In this document: positions 8,333 to 17,134 of the stretch, one piece after another
How positions within the stretch are numbered: position 1 is the stretch's first letter
How the letters are laid out: each line of letters begins with the position of its first letter
Origin: Clostridia bacterium
GTDB taxonomy: Bacteria; Bacillota; Clostridia; Christensenellales; UMGS416
Assembly: GCA_016938675.1 (NCBI GenBank)
Contig: JAFGUF010000042.1
Location: 79,645 to 143,644, forward strand
Direction: 5' to 3'
DNA: 64,000 bases
Position numbers and translations under genes: made by a program
The notes under the pieces: generated by a model
Databases searched by the model: none
Told to the model about the DNA's origin: nothing
What the model saw: the letters and a program-made list of their open reading frames with translations, nothing else

Positions 8333-10531
8333 ATGAAAAACTACGAAATTAATGAAAAACTTGATATAAAAGATATTCTTTCTGATATAGAAAATTACCG
8401 TCCCAGAAGGCGCGGGTGGACGTGGAGAAAAAAGATTGAAAATCTTGAAATGGGCGGACATACATATCATGACTGCTCAGAGCCATTGAAAAACAGCATC
8501 GGCATACCAAGCGCTGTGCAGTATTTTGATAATCTTGATCCCCAGCCGGATGCCGTAATAACAACGGAAATAGCATCAGGAAGATTCGAAGATGACATCA
8601 GGCGTATGAGGATGAGTGCATGGCACGGAGCGGACCACATCATGGTGATACGCACGGCAGGCCAGAGCCACTATGACGGGCTTATTGAGGGAACGCCACA
8701 GGGCATAGGCGGAATACCCGTAACCAGAAAACAGGTGCGCTGCCATAGAAAGGCGCTGGACTTTATAGAGGATGAAGTGGGCAGGCCCATCAACTACCAT
8801 TCGTATGTATCAGGCGTGGCAGGTCCTGAAATAGCCGTAATGTTTGCAGAAGAGGGCGTAAACGGAGCTCATCAGGACCCTCAGTACAATGTATTATACA
8901 GGAACATAAACATGGTGCGCAGCTTCGTGGATGCAGCTGAGAGCAAAAAGGTGATGGCTTGGGCGGACATGGCGCAGATAGACGGCGCTCACAATGCAAA
9001 CGCAACAGCTAGAGAAGCATGGAAGGTGATGCCTGAGCTTATGGTGCAGCACGGAATCAACTGCATGTTCTCATATAAAGCTGGAATGAAGAAAGAGAAT
9101 ATTTGCCTGTCAACTGTTCCGCCGTCTGCGGCTCCGCTGCCATGCACAAAGTATGATTTGCCGTACGCTGTTGCGCTGCGTGATTTTTTCAAAGGCTATA
9201 GAATGAGAGCACAGCAAAACACGAAATATATCACATCCTCATCAAGGGAAGCGACTGTAACCCACGTACTGAATATGATGATTTCGAAGCTGACAAGCGC
9301 TGATATACAGTCAACTATAACGCCAGATGAAGGCAGAAATGTGCCTTGGCACATGTACAATATTGAAGCCTGCGACACGGCAAAGCAGACAATGGTTGCG
9401 CTGGATGGGCTGCTTGAGATGGTTGAGCTAAAAGACAGCGGATACCTAAAGGAAGAAATAAGAGAGCTAAAGGAAAGAGCAGTGCTCTACTTAGAAGAGC
9501 TTCTTGACCAGGGCGGATACTTTGAAGCTGTGGAAAAAGGATTTTTCGTAGATTCCGGCAAGTACCCGGAAAGACACGGCGACGGCATAGGCAGAAAAAT
9601 AGACGGCGGTATCGGAGCGGGCACAGTATATAAAAGGGACATTGACTATATGGCTCCCGTTACTGCGCACTTCGGCTACAATAATGTGGCGCAGTATGAT
9701 GAAAAGGCGGTGGATGACCCCGCGAGACTGATAGACGGCTGTACACTCGAAAAGCCTGATAAGATAATATTTATAGATGAATTAGACAGCGAAGACAACG
9801 TTGCTAACCGAATGAAAGAAGCGGAAAAATATCGAAATAGCAATTTTGTTAAACCGGAAGTTGAATGGCTGGCCGACGGTACTGTGGTTGTAGAGATATT
9901 CCTACCGACGGATAAGAGGACAGCGGAGTTTGCAGCGCTGGAGATTGCAGGCAAAATGAACATAAAAAATCCTGAGGTAATCCACATTGAGGTGCTGCAC
10001 CCATCGGAGGGCACAAGGCTGCAAGTGAAGGGAAAAGTTGACATAGATGTTGACATCACAAAGCTGAAAATGCCTGCAGAGCCAGTGGTGCTTAATGATG
10101 ATGAGCTATGGGAGGCAATCGAAAAGCGGCCAATGAAGGTAGTAGCGGCTACAATAGGCAGCGATGAGCATTCTGTTGGTCTACGCGAAATAATAGACAT
10201 AAAGCACGGCGGAATAGAGAAATGGGGCATTGAGGTGGAATACCTAGGCACATCCTGCCCGGTTGAGAAGCTGGTAGATGCCGCAATTGAGACAAACGCC
10301 GAGGCAATACTTGCATCAACCATAATAAGCCACGATGAAGTGCACTATCAGAACATGAAGAAAATCCATGATCTATGCGTGGAAAAGGGCATAAGGGACA
10401 AAGTGAACATAGTTTGCGGCGGAACACAGGTAAGCAACGAAATGGCGGTGAAGACCGGCGTTGATGCAGGATTCGGACGCGGAACTAAGGGCAAGCACGT
10501 AGCGACATTCTTGGTTACACACAGGAAATAA
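8333..10531 (+). CDS. oraE: D-ornithine 4,5-aminomutase, large E subunit (B12, PLP)
   Basis: A 732-residue catalytic subunit. The base-off cobalamin motif DxHxxG is present as DEHSVG at residues 611-616. Lysine 624 lies eleven residues after the ligand histidine H613, the same spacing reported for the ornithine aminomutase histidine and its PLP lysine. The N-terminal two thirds form the PLP/AdoCbl-facing TIM barrel and the C-terminus is a Rossmann cobalamin domain. Length agrees with the characterised enzyme. A strong AGGAGA ribosome site precedes the ATG. It acts with OraS and probably needs the ATPase encoded next for reactivation. Confidence 0.95.
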   Translation: MKNYEINEKLDIKDILSDIENYRPRRRGWTWRKKIENLEMGGHTYHDCSEPLKNSIGIPSAVQYFDNLDPQPDAVITTEIASGRFEDDIRRMRMSAWHGADHIMVIRTAGQSHYDGLIEGTPQGIGGIPVTRKQVRCHRKALDFIEDEVGRPINYHSYVSGVAGPEIAVMFAEEGVNGAHQDPQYNVLYRNINMVRSFVDAAESKKVMAWADMAQIDGAHNANATAREAWKVMPELMVQHGINCMFSYKAGMKKENICLSTVPPSAAPLPCTKYDLPYAVALRDFFKGYRMRAQQNTKYITSSSREATVTHVLNMMISKLTSADIQSTITPDEGRNVPWHMYNIEACDTAKQTMVALDGLLEMVELKDSGYLKEEIRELKERAVLYLEELLDQGGYFEAVEKGFFVDSGKYPERHGDGIGRKIDGGIGAGTVYKRDIDYMAPVTAHFGYNNVAQYDEKAVDDPARLIDGCTLEKPDKIIFIDELDSEDNVANRMKEAEKYRNSNFVKPEVEWLADGTVVVEIFLPTDKRTAEFAALEIAGKMNIKNPEVIHIEVLHPSEGTRLQVKGKVDIDVDITKLKMPAEPVVLNDDELWEAIEKRPMKVVAATIGSDEHSVGLREIIDIKHGGIEKWGIEVEYLGTSCPVEKLVDAAIETNAEAILASTIISHDEVHYQNMKKIHDLCVEKGIRDKVNIVCGGTQVSNEMAVKTGVDAGFGRGTKGKHVATFLVTHRK

Positions 10532-10548
10532 CAAAGCAAAGGCATAAT

Positions 10549-11910
10549 ATGAAAGCTGATGTACTGGTAGCGGAAATTGGCAGCACAACAACGGTTGTCA
10601 ATGCATTTAATATTAAAGATAAATCCGAATTTTTGGGCTCCGGGCAGTCGCCCACAACTGTAAATGAGGGCGATGTAAATATCGGGCTTAAAAATGCTGT
10701 CGATGACCTATGCAAAAAGCTCGGTGCGGATAAAATGCAATACGATGAGCTTCTGGCGACAAGCAGCGCAGCCGGCGGGCTCAAGATGACGGTTCACGGG
10801 CTGGTATACGACATGACAGTGCGTGCCGCAAAGGAGGCTGCTCTTGGTGCAGGCGCAAACATACATATGATAACTGCTGGCAGGCTGACGCGCACCGACC
10901 TTGAAAAGATCAAGCAGATTAGGCCGAATATTATGCTGCTGGCAGGCGGAGTTAACTATGGTGAAAGGGAAACAGCCATATATAACGCCGAGCTAATAGC
11001 GGGGCTTCATCTGGATGTGCCTGTCATCTATGCTGGCAATGTGCAAAATCAAGATGAAATAAGGCTGATATTCGAGGGAAGCAAGGCAAAACTTTATATT
11101 GTTGAAAATGTATATCCTAAAATTGACCAGCTGAACGTCGAGCCCGCCAGAAAAGTCATACAGGATGTATTCGAAGAGCATATAACGCATGCGCCGGGGA
11201 TGGGCAGAGTGCGTGATATGGTGAATGGAAACATCATACCTACCCCTGCAGGAGTGATGGAGGCGACGAAGGTTATTGCTGAATTTTTAGGTGATGTCGT
11301 CACCGTTGATGTAGGCGGAGCTACAACGGATATACACTCCGTAACAGAGGGCAGTGAGGAAATATCAAGGCAGCTTATATCCCCTGAGCCCCATGCTAAA
11401 AGAACAGTAGAAGGCGACCTAGGCGTTTATGTGAATGCATCAAATCTAATAGAGATGGCAGGAAGAGATGAGCTGAAAAAAGCTCTTGCAGTAAATGACG
11501 AAGAGCTGGATGAAATTATTGCCGAACATATGCCTATACCTATAACAGATATTGATAAGAAATTTACTGAGATTTTAACATCAACAGCATGCAAACTTGC
11601 AATGCAAAGGCACGCAGGTGAATTTATTGAGCTTTTCTCAACGGCCGGCAAAAGGACCATTGCGCAGGGCAAGGACTTAACTGCCGTTAAATATATAATA
11701 GGCACAGGAGGCGCGCTGACGAGGCTTCCAGGAGGTTATGGCATACTTAGAGGTACGCTCTTAATGAGCAAAGGGCTCAAGCTGATGCCCAAAGATACAG
11801 CAAAGGTATTGCTGGATGCTGACTATATTATGGCTTCATTAGGGGTGCTTAGCAAGAAATACAAAGAAAAAAGTATTGAGCTTCTTAAGAAAAGCTTAAG
11901 GATAGATTAA
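10549..11910 (+). CDS. GlmL/MutL-like ATPase, probable aminomutase reactivase
   Basis: A 453-residue ASKHA-type protein of the MutL/GlmL family found beside B12-dependent mutases. The N-terminal phosphate loop reads AEIGSTTTVVNAF, and a second nucleotide-binding segment, VVTVDVGGATTDIHSV, lies near residue 250. The C-terminal IGTGGALTRLPGG completes the actin-like fold. Family members are thought to reactivate or protect adenosylcobalamin mutases. Next to oraSE, the likely client is ornithine 4,5-aminomutase; this is inference from context. It is the last gene before a strong terminator. Confidence 0.85.
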   Translation: MKADVLVAEIGSTTTVVNAFNIKDKSEFLGSGQSPTTVNEGDVNIGLKNAVDDLCKKLGADKMQYDELLATSSAAGGLKMTVHGLVYDMTVRAAKEAALGAGANIHMITAGRLTRTDLEKIKQIRPNIMLLAGGVNYGERETAIYNAELIAGLHLDVPVIYAGNVQNQDEIRLIFEGSKAKLYIVENVYPKIDQLNVEPARKVIQDVFEEHITHAPGMGRVRDMVNGNIIPTPAGVMEATKVIAEFLGDVVTVDVGGATTDIHSVTEGSEEISRQLISPEPHAKRTVEGDLGVYVNASNLIEMAGRDELKKALAVNDEELDEIIAEHMPIPITDIDKKFTEILTSTACKLAMQRHAGEFIELFSTAGKRTIAQGKDLTAVKYIIGTGGALTRLPGGYGILRGTLLMSKGLKLMPKDTAKVLLDADYIMASLGVLSKKYKEKSIELLKKSLRID

Positions 11911-11939
11911 GGAATTTTTATCGCTTCTCCACTGCTCTG

Positions 11940-11970
11940 CTGCCTCTTACGTTTTGGGAGGCAGTTTTTT
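11940..11970 (+). terminator. Intrinsic terminator of the ornithine operon
   Basis: CTGCCTC at 11940-11946 pairs with GAGGCAG at 11958-11964, followed by six T residues. It lies 29 bases after the reactivase stop and closes the orr-to-reactivase operon. Confidence 0.9.
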
Positions 11971-12099
11971 AATGCAATTAATATGTTGACTTTTGCATCG
12001 AAGTGAACACAATTAGAATAGTTGATGAAAACCAAAGTGCACTTTAATTTTGATAATCCTTTCTAAATGTGTATAGCTATTTAATGAAGAATATAACCC

Positions 12100-12142
12100 T
12101 TGACAAATATGAGTAAATAGATTACCCTTAAATACGAGTAAA
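12100..12142 (+). promoter_or_regulatory. Putative promoter and operator of the BlaI-like repressor gene
   Basis: TTGACA at 12100-12105 is a perfect -35 box, but the -10 region 17 bases on (TACCCT) is poor. Two near-identical direct repeats, ATATGAGTAAA at 12107-12117 and ATACGAGTAAA at 12132-12142, start 25 bases apart. A small dyad GTAA-N5-TTAC lies at 12113-12125. These would suit autorepression by the downstream BlaI-like protein, but the site is not proven. Confidence 0.35.
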
Positions 12143-12191
12143 GCGCTTGCTCATAATTACGCTATGGAGAAATAGCAAAAAGGAGCCGACT

Positions 12192-12572
12192 ATGAAAGAA
12201 TATCCCAGTCTGTCATCAAATGATAAGGTAATTATGGATCTGGTTTGGGAAGATGGCGAGGCTAGCACGGCGTCTATATTGGAGAAACTGGAAGGAAGCG
12301 AAAACTGGACAAGGCATACCGTGAAAACATACCTTCTAAGGCTTGAAGAAAAGAAGTTGCTTCAAAAGGTGCAGATAAGCGCCCGCAAAATCAAGTTTCT
12401 TCCCGCAATTTCAAAGGAAGAATATCTTGCAGGGGATGCCAGCCAGTATTTAAACAGCCACTTCAAGGGCCTTAAACATATGGTGGCCAGCTTTGTAGAC
12501 AATGAGATGATATCCGATGAGGAGCTGGACGATCTGGAAAAATACATCAGAGAAATCAAAGATAACAGATGA
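12192..12572 (+). CDS. BlaI/MecI/CopY family transcriptional repressor
   Basis: A 126-residue winged-helix repressor. The N-terminal DNA-binding domain contains SNDKVIMDLVWEDGEAST and the recognition region WTRHTVKTYLLRLEEKKLL. A C-terminal helical part serves for dimerisation. In this family, cleavage by a partner M56 metalloprotease relieves repression. I chose the ATG at 12192 because AAAAGGAGCC precedes it; the longer open frame starts inside the promoter region. The next gene, 10 bases on, is the expected BlaR1-like partner. Targets beyond its own operon are unknown, as no beta-lactamase is nearby. Confidence 0.9.
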   Translation: MKEYPSLSSNDKVIMDLVWEDGEASTASILEKLEGSENWTRHTVKTYLLRLEEKKLLQKVQISARKIKFLPAISKEEYLAGDASQYLNSHFKGLKHMVASFVDNEMISDEELDDLEKYIREIKDNR

Positions 12573-12582
12573 GGATAGTTAA

Positions 12583-14019
12583 ATGAACTTTATGAAAACC
12601 ATACTGGAGTTGTCTGTTTATTCATCCATAATGATACTTGCAGTTCTAGCGCTTAAAGCGGCATTCAATGGCAAGATAAGGCATAGAATAGTTATTTGGA
12701 TGTGGATGCTTGTTCTGCTGAGGCTGATAATTCCGATTACAATAAATTCTCCGCTGCATTTCGACAGTTTGCTGCAAAAAAACACTGCTAACGAAACAGA
12801 TGGAACAGACATATTCACTGGGGAAGCAGCAGAAACACACGCAACGGAAGAAAATTTTCACTTTGAAGATACTGTACCTTCAGCTGAATCGGACATAAAT
12901 GGAAACAACGCTGCAAATGAAGCATTGCCAGAGAACAACCCTGCTAAAGGAAGCCTTTTGCAAAAAACTATTGAATTTGCGGAATCAATCTCTCTATTGA
13001 TGTATGTTTTGGTTATATGGATAGCAGGAGCAGCTATATCCGGCTTGATTAATCTGTGGAGCTTTATTTCGTTCAATGGGCTGATGAAGCAGTGTGCCCC
13101 AGCAGAAGGAGTGATTGACCAAGCGGTGCAGGACATTAAAGCTAGGCTTAAAATGAAGCAAAGAGTAAAGGTTATTGTCTGCAGCTATGTTGGCGCGCCA
13201 ATGACATTCAGACTGCTGGAGCCAACAATTATACTGCCCAAAAGCCTGACAGGCAGGATATCCGAAGACAAGCTGAATATGATACTGCTGCATGAATTGT
13301 GCCACATTAAACGAAAAGACATATTCTTCAATATTCTTTGGATGTTTGCGAAGATTGTTCACTGGTTCAATCCGCTTGTATGGATTGGATACAACGGCTA
13401 TGTTGAAGATATTGAGCTATCCTGCGATGAAATGGTTAACAGGTATCTTGATGCAGAGCAGAGCTTCATCTATTCCCAGAGCTTAATAGACGTAATAAGG
13501 TTTTCACGAAACACAGGTTGGCTTCCGGCTGCATTATCCTTTTGCGAGGATAAGAGCAAACTGAGAAAGCGAGTTGAAAATATGCTGAAACCACAGAAAA
13601 AACTTAAATCTGCAGGAGGCATTTCTTTGTTTCTTGCACTCATAATGATATTTACATGCTTTACTACTGCCTGCCAGCCCACGCCGCAGGAAGATATTGT
13701 GCAGAATAAAAACGACGGTGAGCTTGAAGCTGCTATTATGGAGACAGCTGCGCCTGATGAAACACAGGATACAGACAATAAATCCGTATGGATAAAAGAT
13801 GAGCTGAGTAATGATGCAGGAACAATAAAAATAGACATTGATGCACGGGTTGAGCCGATCAGTGAGGAGAAAATAACGATAGCAAGGCTGGAACCATACA
13901 GCTTTACAGAGCCTGAAATGGCTGCAATGACTGAGGTGTTTTTCGGCGGAGAGGTAACATATTATGATTATCTAACATCCACAAAGGCTGACTATGAGAA
14001 TAATATAATATACCTGTAG
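12583..14019 (+). CDS. BlaR1/MecR1-like M56 metalloprotease, N-terminal part before an in-frame TAG
   Basis: This 478-residue frame encodes an M56 membrane protease. N-terminal transmembrane helices are followed by the zinc-protease motif HELCH at residues 237-241, ending HELCHIKRKD, and a downstream SCDEMVNRYL glutamate region. A further membrane segment near residues 347-366 ends in CQP, placing the following part outside the cell. The frame stops at TAG 14017-14019, but the same frame continues without interruption to 15036. The intact gene was therefore probably about 817 codons long. The protease would sense an extracellular signal and cleave the BlaI-like repressor; whether the truncated form works is unknown. 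Confidence 0.85.
   Translation: MNFMKTILELSVYSSIMILAVLALKAAFNGKIRHRIVIWMWMLVLLRLIIPITINSPLHFDSLLQKNTANETDGTDIFTGEAAETHATEENFHFEDTVPSAESDINGNNAANEALPENNPAKGSLLQKTIEFAESISLLMYVLVIWIAGAAISGLINLWSFISFNGLMKQCAPAEGVIDQAVQDIKARLKMKQRVKVIVCSYVGAPMTFRLLEPTIILPKSLTGRISEDKLNMILLHELCHIKRKDIFFNILWMFAKIVHWFNPLVWIGYNGYVEDIELSCDEMVNRYLDAEQSFIYSQSLIDVIRFSRNTGWLPAALSFCEDKSKLRKRVENMLKPQKKLKSAGGISLFLALIMIFTCFTTACQPTPQEDIVQNKNDGELEAAIMETAAPDETQDTDNKSVWIKDELSNDAGTIKIDIDARVEPISEEKITIARLEPYSFTEPEMAAMTEVFFGGEVTYYDYLTSTKADYENNIIYL
14017..14019 (+). other. In-frame amber codon splitting the M56 sensor gene
   Basis: This TAG is codon 479 of the frame that begins at 12583. The bases on either side stay in the same frame, and no ribosome site precedes the downstream part. 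A single C-to-T change in a CAG glutamine codon would create it. TAG is used as an ordinary stop by many genes here (argG, mreB, mreC, mreD, mgsA), which argues against general readthrough. Confidence 0.85.
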
Positions 14020-14031
14020 CAGCGACTGACG

Positions 14032-15036
14032 TTGGATGATAATGAGCTGTTAGTACTTTATGAAGATAAGGATATTACAGATGTTGATGAGATAAAAGCT
14101 CATATTAACAAAGTAATTGAGGAATTGAAGACCCGGGCCGCTTCTGCCCCGGAAAAAAGTGATGTGATCGAAAAATTTGAGAGCAGAACGGAAAAGTGGG
14201 GCGGATTTTACGCAAAAGTTGACTATGGGCAAGACCATATGGGATATGTTTCCTATGATGAGCCTTTTGCAGGCAGGGAAACATTTTTCTGCAGCGCCTA
14301 TACCGACATGGGAAATGATTTAGCCGTGTCCTTTGATGTAGATACAGATGCGGAAGATTTTGATGCGGCAAAAAGCAACGCTCAGGACTTAATAACAAGG
14401 ATGGGAATCGAGGGCGTAAGGCTGGGCGATATACACACGCTTTCGAATGAAGGAAACCTATATTATGTATTCTGCTTTGAGCGCATAGTGGGCGAAAGAA
14501 CAATAGACTATTCCTTCGATGACGGCGGATATACAGACGACTATGAGGCGACGATCACTGTACCTTACGAAAAGATAGAGGTTTGGATGAACGGGACAGA
14601 GCTAGCAAAATTTTATTGGAGAAACCCACACAGAGTAATAGACATTGTTAATGATAACGCCGCAGTTCAAATAGATTATTTTAAGGCTTTGGAACTAGGC
14701 ATAAACCAGATATACGCAAAGTACGCTTACCTGCAGAATCCGGAAAGGACGGAAGAAGTATTAGTTACAATTACAAGCATAGAATTTGACATGGTAAGGT
14801 TGAAAGAAAAGGACAGCGAATACTATATTTCAGTACCTGCATGGAAAATATACGGTGACGCATACGAAAAGCGGACACAAGAAATGATTGATTATTTGAC
14901 TGAACTTTCTGAGGAAGATACCAATAGCAATATTGACATAAGCGAATATATATCACTGACACAATATACCGGGCCTAATATAGTAACAGTTAACGCTTTG
15001 GACGGAAGTATAATAGACATGGGCAAAGGTTATTGA
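14032..15036 (+). CDS. C-terminal extracytoplasmic part of the M56 sensor, detached by a stop codon
   Basis: This 334-residue frame is the direct in-frame continuation of the M56 protease gene. Its TTG start is only nominal and has no Shine-Dalgarno sequence. The product is acidic, lacks a signal peptide or membrane helix, and is rich in aromatic residues in the middle (YYVFCFERIVGERTIDYSF). It reads as an extracellular sensor domain; it may belong to a DUF6034-like group, but I am not certain. On its own it would be stranded in the cytoplasm, so it is most likely part of a pseudogene, or of a gene carrying a sequencing error. Confidence 0.6.
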   Translation: MDDNELLVLYEDKDITDVDEIKAHINKVIEELKTRAASAPEKSDVIEKFESRTEKWGGFYAKVDYGQDHMGYVSYDEPFAGRETFFCSAYTDMGNDLAVSFDVDTDAEDFDAAKSNAQDLITRMGIEGVRLGDIHTLSNEGNLYYVFCFERIVGERTIDYSFDDGGYTDDYEATITVPYEKIEVWMNGTELAKFYWRNPHRVIDIVNDNAAVQIDYFKALELGINQIYAKYAYLQNPERTEEVLVTITSIEFDMVRLKEKDSEYYISVPAWKIYGDAYEKRTQEMIDYLTELSEEDTNSNIDISEYISLTQYTGPNIVTVNALDGSIIDMGKGY

Positions 15037-15065
15037 TATTAAATCCACATATCTCCCATAAAAAG

Positions 15066-15093
15066 AAAGAGCCTTCCAATGGGAAGGCTCTTT
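15066..15093. terminator. Bidirectional terminator between the M56 gene and serC
   Basis: AAAGAGCCTTCC at 15066-15077 and GGAAGGCTCTTT at 15082-15093 form a perfect 12-bp stem with loop AATG. A-rich and T-rich flanks suit termination of both converging transcripts. Confidence 0.8.
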
Positions 15094-15103
15094 CGGCGAG
15101 TAT

Positions 15104-16186
15104 TTATTTATTTTCTTTTTCGAAAGTTTTCATACAGTCAACCAGTTTTTCGACGCCTTCAATCGGCATAGCATTGTATATGCTGGCGCGCATTCCGCCG
15201 ACGCTTCTATGGCCCTTAAGGCTGACGAGTCCGTTATCTGAAGCAAATTTAATGAACTTCGCGTCCAGCTCATCATTGCCTGTTACAAACGGCACATTCA
15301 TCAGAGAACGGTCTCTCTTTACAACAGTTCCCCTGAACAAACTGGATGAGTCAAGGTAATCATATAAAAGAGCTGCCTTTTTTTCGTTTATTTTTTGGAT
15401 GGCGCTTATTCCGCCTTGTTTATCTATCCAGTCAAATACTTTGCCTGCAACGTATATTGCGAATGTAGGAGGAGTATTGAACATGGAACCCTTGTCTGAG
15501 TGTGTTTTGTAGTCGAGCATTGTAGGCGTTGATGAAGGCGCATTTCCTATCAAATCCTCGCGAATTATAACGATGGTTACGCCTGCAGGGCCGATATTTT
15601 TCTGCGCTCCTGCGTATATCACCGCGTAGTCTGACACGTTAATAACCTCAGAAAGTATGCAGGAGGACATGTCGGATACAATTGGGAGGCCGTTTACATC
15701 AGGCAGTTTATTGAACTTTGTGCCGTAGATTGTGTTATTGCTGGTTATATGCACATAATCAGCATCTGGCGTAAACATAGATGATGAAAGCTCCGGTATA
15801 TAGTTAAATGTTTTATCTTCTGATGAGGCGACAATGTTTGCCTCGCCCAGCTTTTGAGCCTCCTCGATAGCCTTCTGTGACCATGCACCGGTGTTTACAA
15901 AATGTGCTTTCCTATTCTTTGTCATCAGGTTATAGGGAACCATGGCAAACTGAAGAGAAGCACCACCCTGAAGGAAAAGCACTTTATAATTTTCGGGTAT
16001 CGACATTATTTTTCTTAAGGATGCTTCAGCGCTGTCGATAATAGCCTGATAGGTTTTTGACCTGTGGCTCATTTCCATAACGGACATTCCTGATGAGCTG
16101 TAATTTACCAGTTCCTTCTGCACTTCTTCCAGAACCTCAAGAGGCAGGCAGGCAGGGCCAGCAGAAAAATTGAATACACGTTCCAT
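15104..16186 (-). CDS. serC: Phosphoserine aminotransferase
   Basis: A 360-residue class V aminotransferase that makes 3-phosphoserine from 3-phosphohydroxypyruvate and glutamate. It begins MERVFNFSAGPACLPLEVLE, the standard SerC start. The PLP lysine is K196 in YAGAQKNIGPAG. The C-terminal GHRSVGGMRASIYNAM is the family substrate-binding end. GGAGG precedes the ATG. It lies 39 bases downstream of serA on the same strand, so the two serine-biosynthesis steps form an operon; serB is not present. Confidence 0.96.
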   Translation of the reverse strand: MERVFNFSAGPACLPLEVLEEVQKELVNYSSSGMSVMEMSHRSKTYQAIIDSAEASLRKIMSIPENYKVLFLQGGASLQFAMVPYNLMTKNRKAHFVNTGAWSQKAIEEAQKLGEANIVASSEDKTFNYIPELSSSMFTPDADYVHITSNNTIYGTKFNKLPDVNGLPIVSDMSSCILSEVINVSDYAVIYAGAQKNIGPAGVTIVIIREDLIGNAPSSTPTMLDYKTHSDKGSMFNTPPTFAIYVAGKVFDWIDKQGGISAIQKINEKKAALLYDYLDSSSLFRGTVVKRDRSLMNVPFVTGNDELDAKFIKFASDNGLVSLKGHRSVGGMRASIYNAMPIEGVEKLVDCMKTFEKENK

Positions 16187-16225
16187 AATTATTCCTCCAA
16201 ATTAGTATTGTAAATGTAAGTAGTT

Positions 16226-17134
16226 CTAGAGATTTTCCTTAACTATATTGACTATTTCCCCGCCGATTCTTTCCTGTGCTTCACTGGTGGATGCGCCGAT
16301 ATGCGGGGTAAGTGATACTTTAGGGTGAGTATAGAGCCTTTCATTTTTAGTGGGCTCTTCTGCGAATACATCAATTGCGGCAGCACTCAATCTGCCTGAG
16401 TCGAGAGCGTCAAGCATGGATTCTTCGTCAACAACTCCTCCGCGCGCACAGTTAATAAGATAAGCGCCTTCTTTTACTATTTCAAACTGCTCTTTTTTCA
16501 ATACTGCGCCTGCTGATTTATCAAAAGGAATGTGCAGAGAAATGAAATCCGACTGCTTAAGCAGATCATCCAGCTGCATATAAGTGTAATCAGAAAAGCC
16601 GGGCTTTTCTCCGGAACGATTGGTATATAATACTTTCATTCCAAGAGCGTGGGCTCTTTTTGCTGTTTCCTGCGCAATCCTTCCAAACCCAATTAGCCCT
16701 AGCGTCTTGCCGCTGAGCTCAATTCCTGTGTATTGTTTTTTGTTCCATTGCCCTTCGCGCATTGTTACATTTGAACTGTAGATATACCTAGCCAGTGCGA
16801 ACATATGCCCGATGGCAAGCTCCGCAACTGCGGCAGATGATGCGCCGGGTGTGTTTGCCACTTTTATTCCTTTTTCTTCTGCATAGGATACATCAATGTT
16901 ATCAAGCCCTACGCCGGCTCTTACGATAAGCTTTAGCTGATTTGTTTCAAGTGCAGCATCTATTATTTCTTTTGTTATTTTGGTTGCGGAGCGTACTATT
17001 ACCGCATCATGGGATTTAATTTGATTTTTGAGTTCATCAATTTCATAATGTTCATTTGTAAGGTGGTGCCCAAGTTTCTCTAATTCATCTACCGCTGATT
17101 TGTCCATACCGTCGGCGATTAAAATCCTTGCCAT
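16226..17134 (-). CDS. serA: D-3-phosphoglycerate dehydrogenase, short form
   Basis: A 302-residue D-isomer 2-hydroxyacid dehydrogenase, first enzyme of serine synthesis. The NAD-binding fingerprint GLIGFGRIAQETAKRA is visible near residue 145. Catalytic arginine, glutamate and histidine regions appear in NCARGGVVDE, EEPT and LTPHIGAST. It lacks the C-terminal ACT and intervening domains of long SerA proteins, so serine feedback may be absent or different. An AAAGGCAGG site precedes the ATG. Gene order serA-serC supports phosphoglycerate over other hydroxyacids as substrate. Confidence 0.93.
   Translation of the reverse strand: MARILIADGMDKSAVDELEKLGHHLTNEHYEIDELKNQIKSHDAVIVRSATKITKEIIDAALETNQLKLIVRAGVGLDNIDVSYAEEKGIKVANTPGASSAAVAELAIGHMFALARYIYSSNVTMREGQWNKKQYTGIELSGKTLGLIGFGRIAQETAKRAHALGMKVLYTNRSGEKPGFSDYTYMQLDDLLKQSDFISLHIPFDKSAGAVLKKEQFEIVKEGAYLINCARGGVVDEESMLDALDSGRLSAAAIDVFAEEPTKNERLYTHPKVSLTPHIGASTSEAQERIGGEIVNIVKENL

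Noticed and set aside
9676..10323. Long minus-strand frame (215 residues) inside oraE
   Set aside because: It is serine-rich and antisense to the conserved B12 domain, the usual shadow of codon bias in the real gene.
14017..14019. Pyrrolysine insertion at the TAG in the M56 gene
   Set aside because: TAG is a common ordinary stop in this window, no pyl genes are present here, and pyrrolysine is mainly known from methylamine methyltransferases. A nonsense mutation or sequencing error is simpler; kept only as a check.
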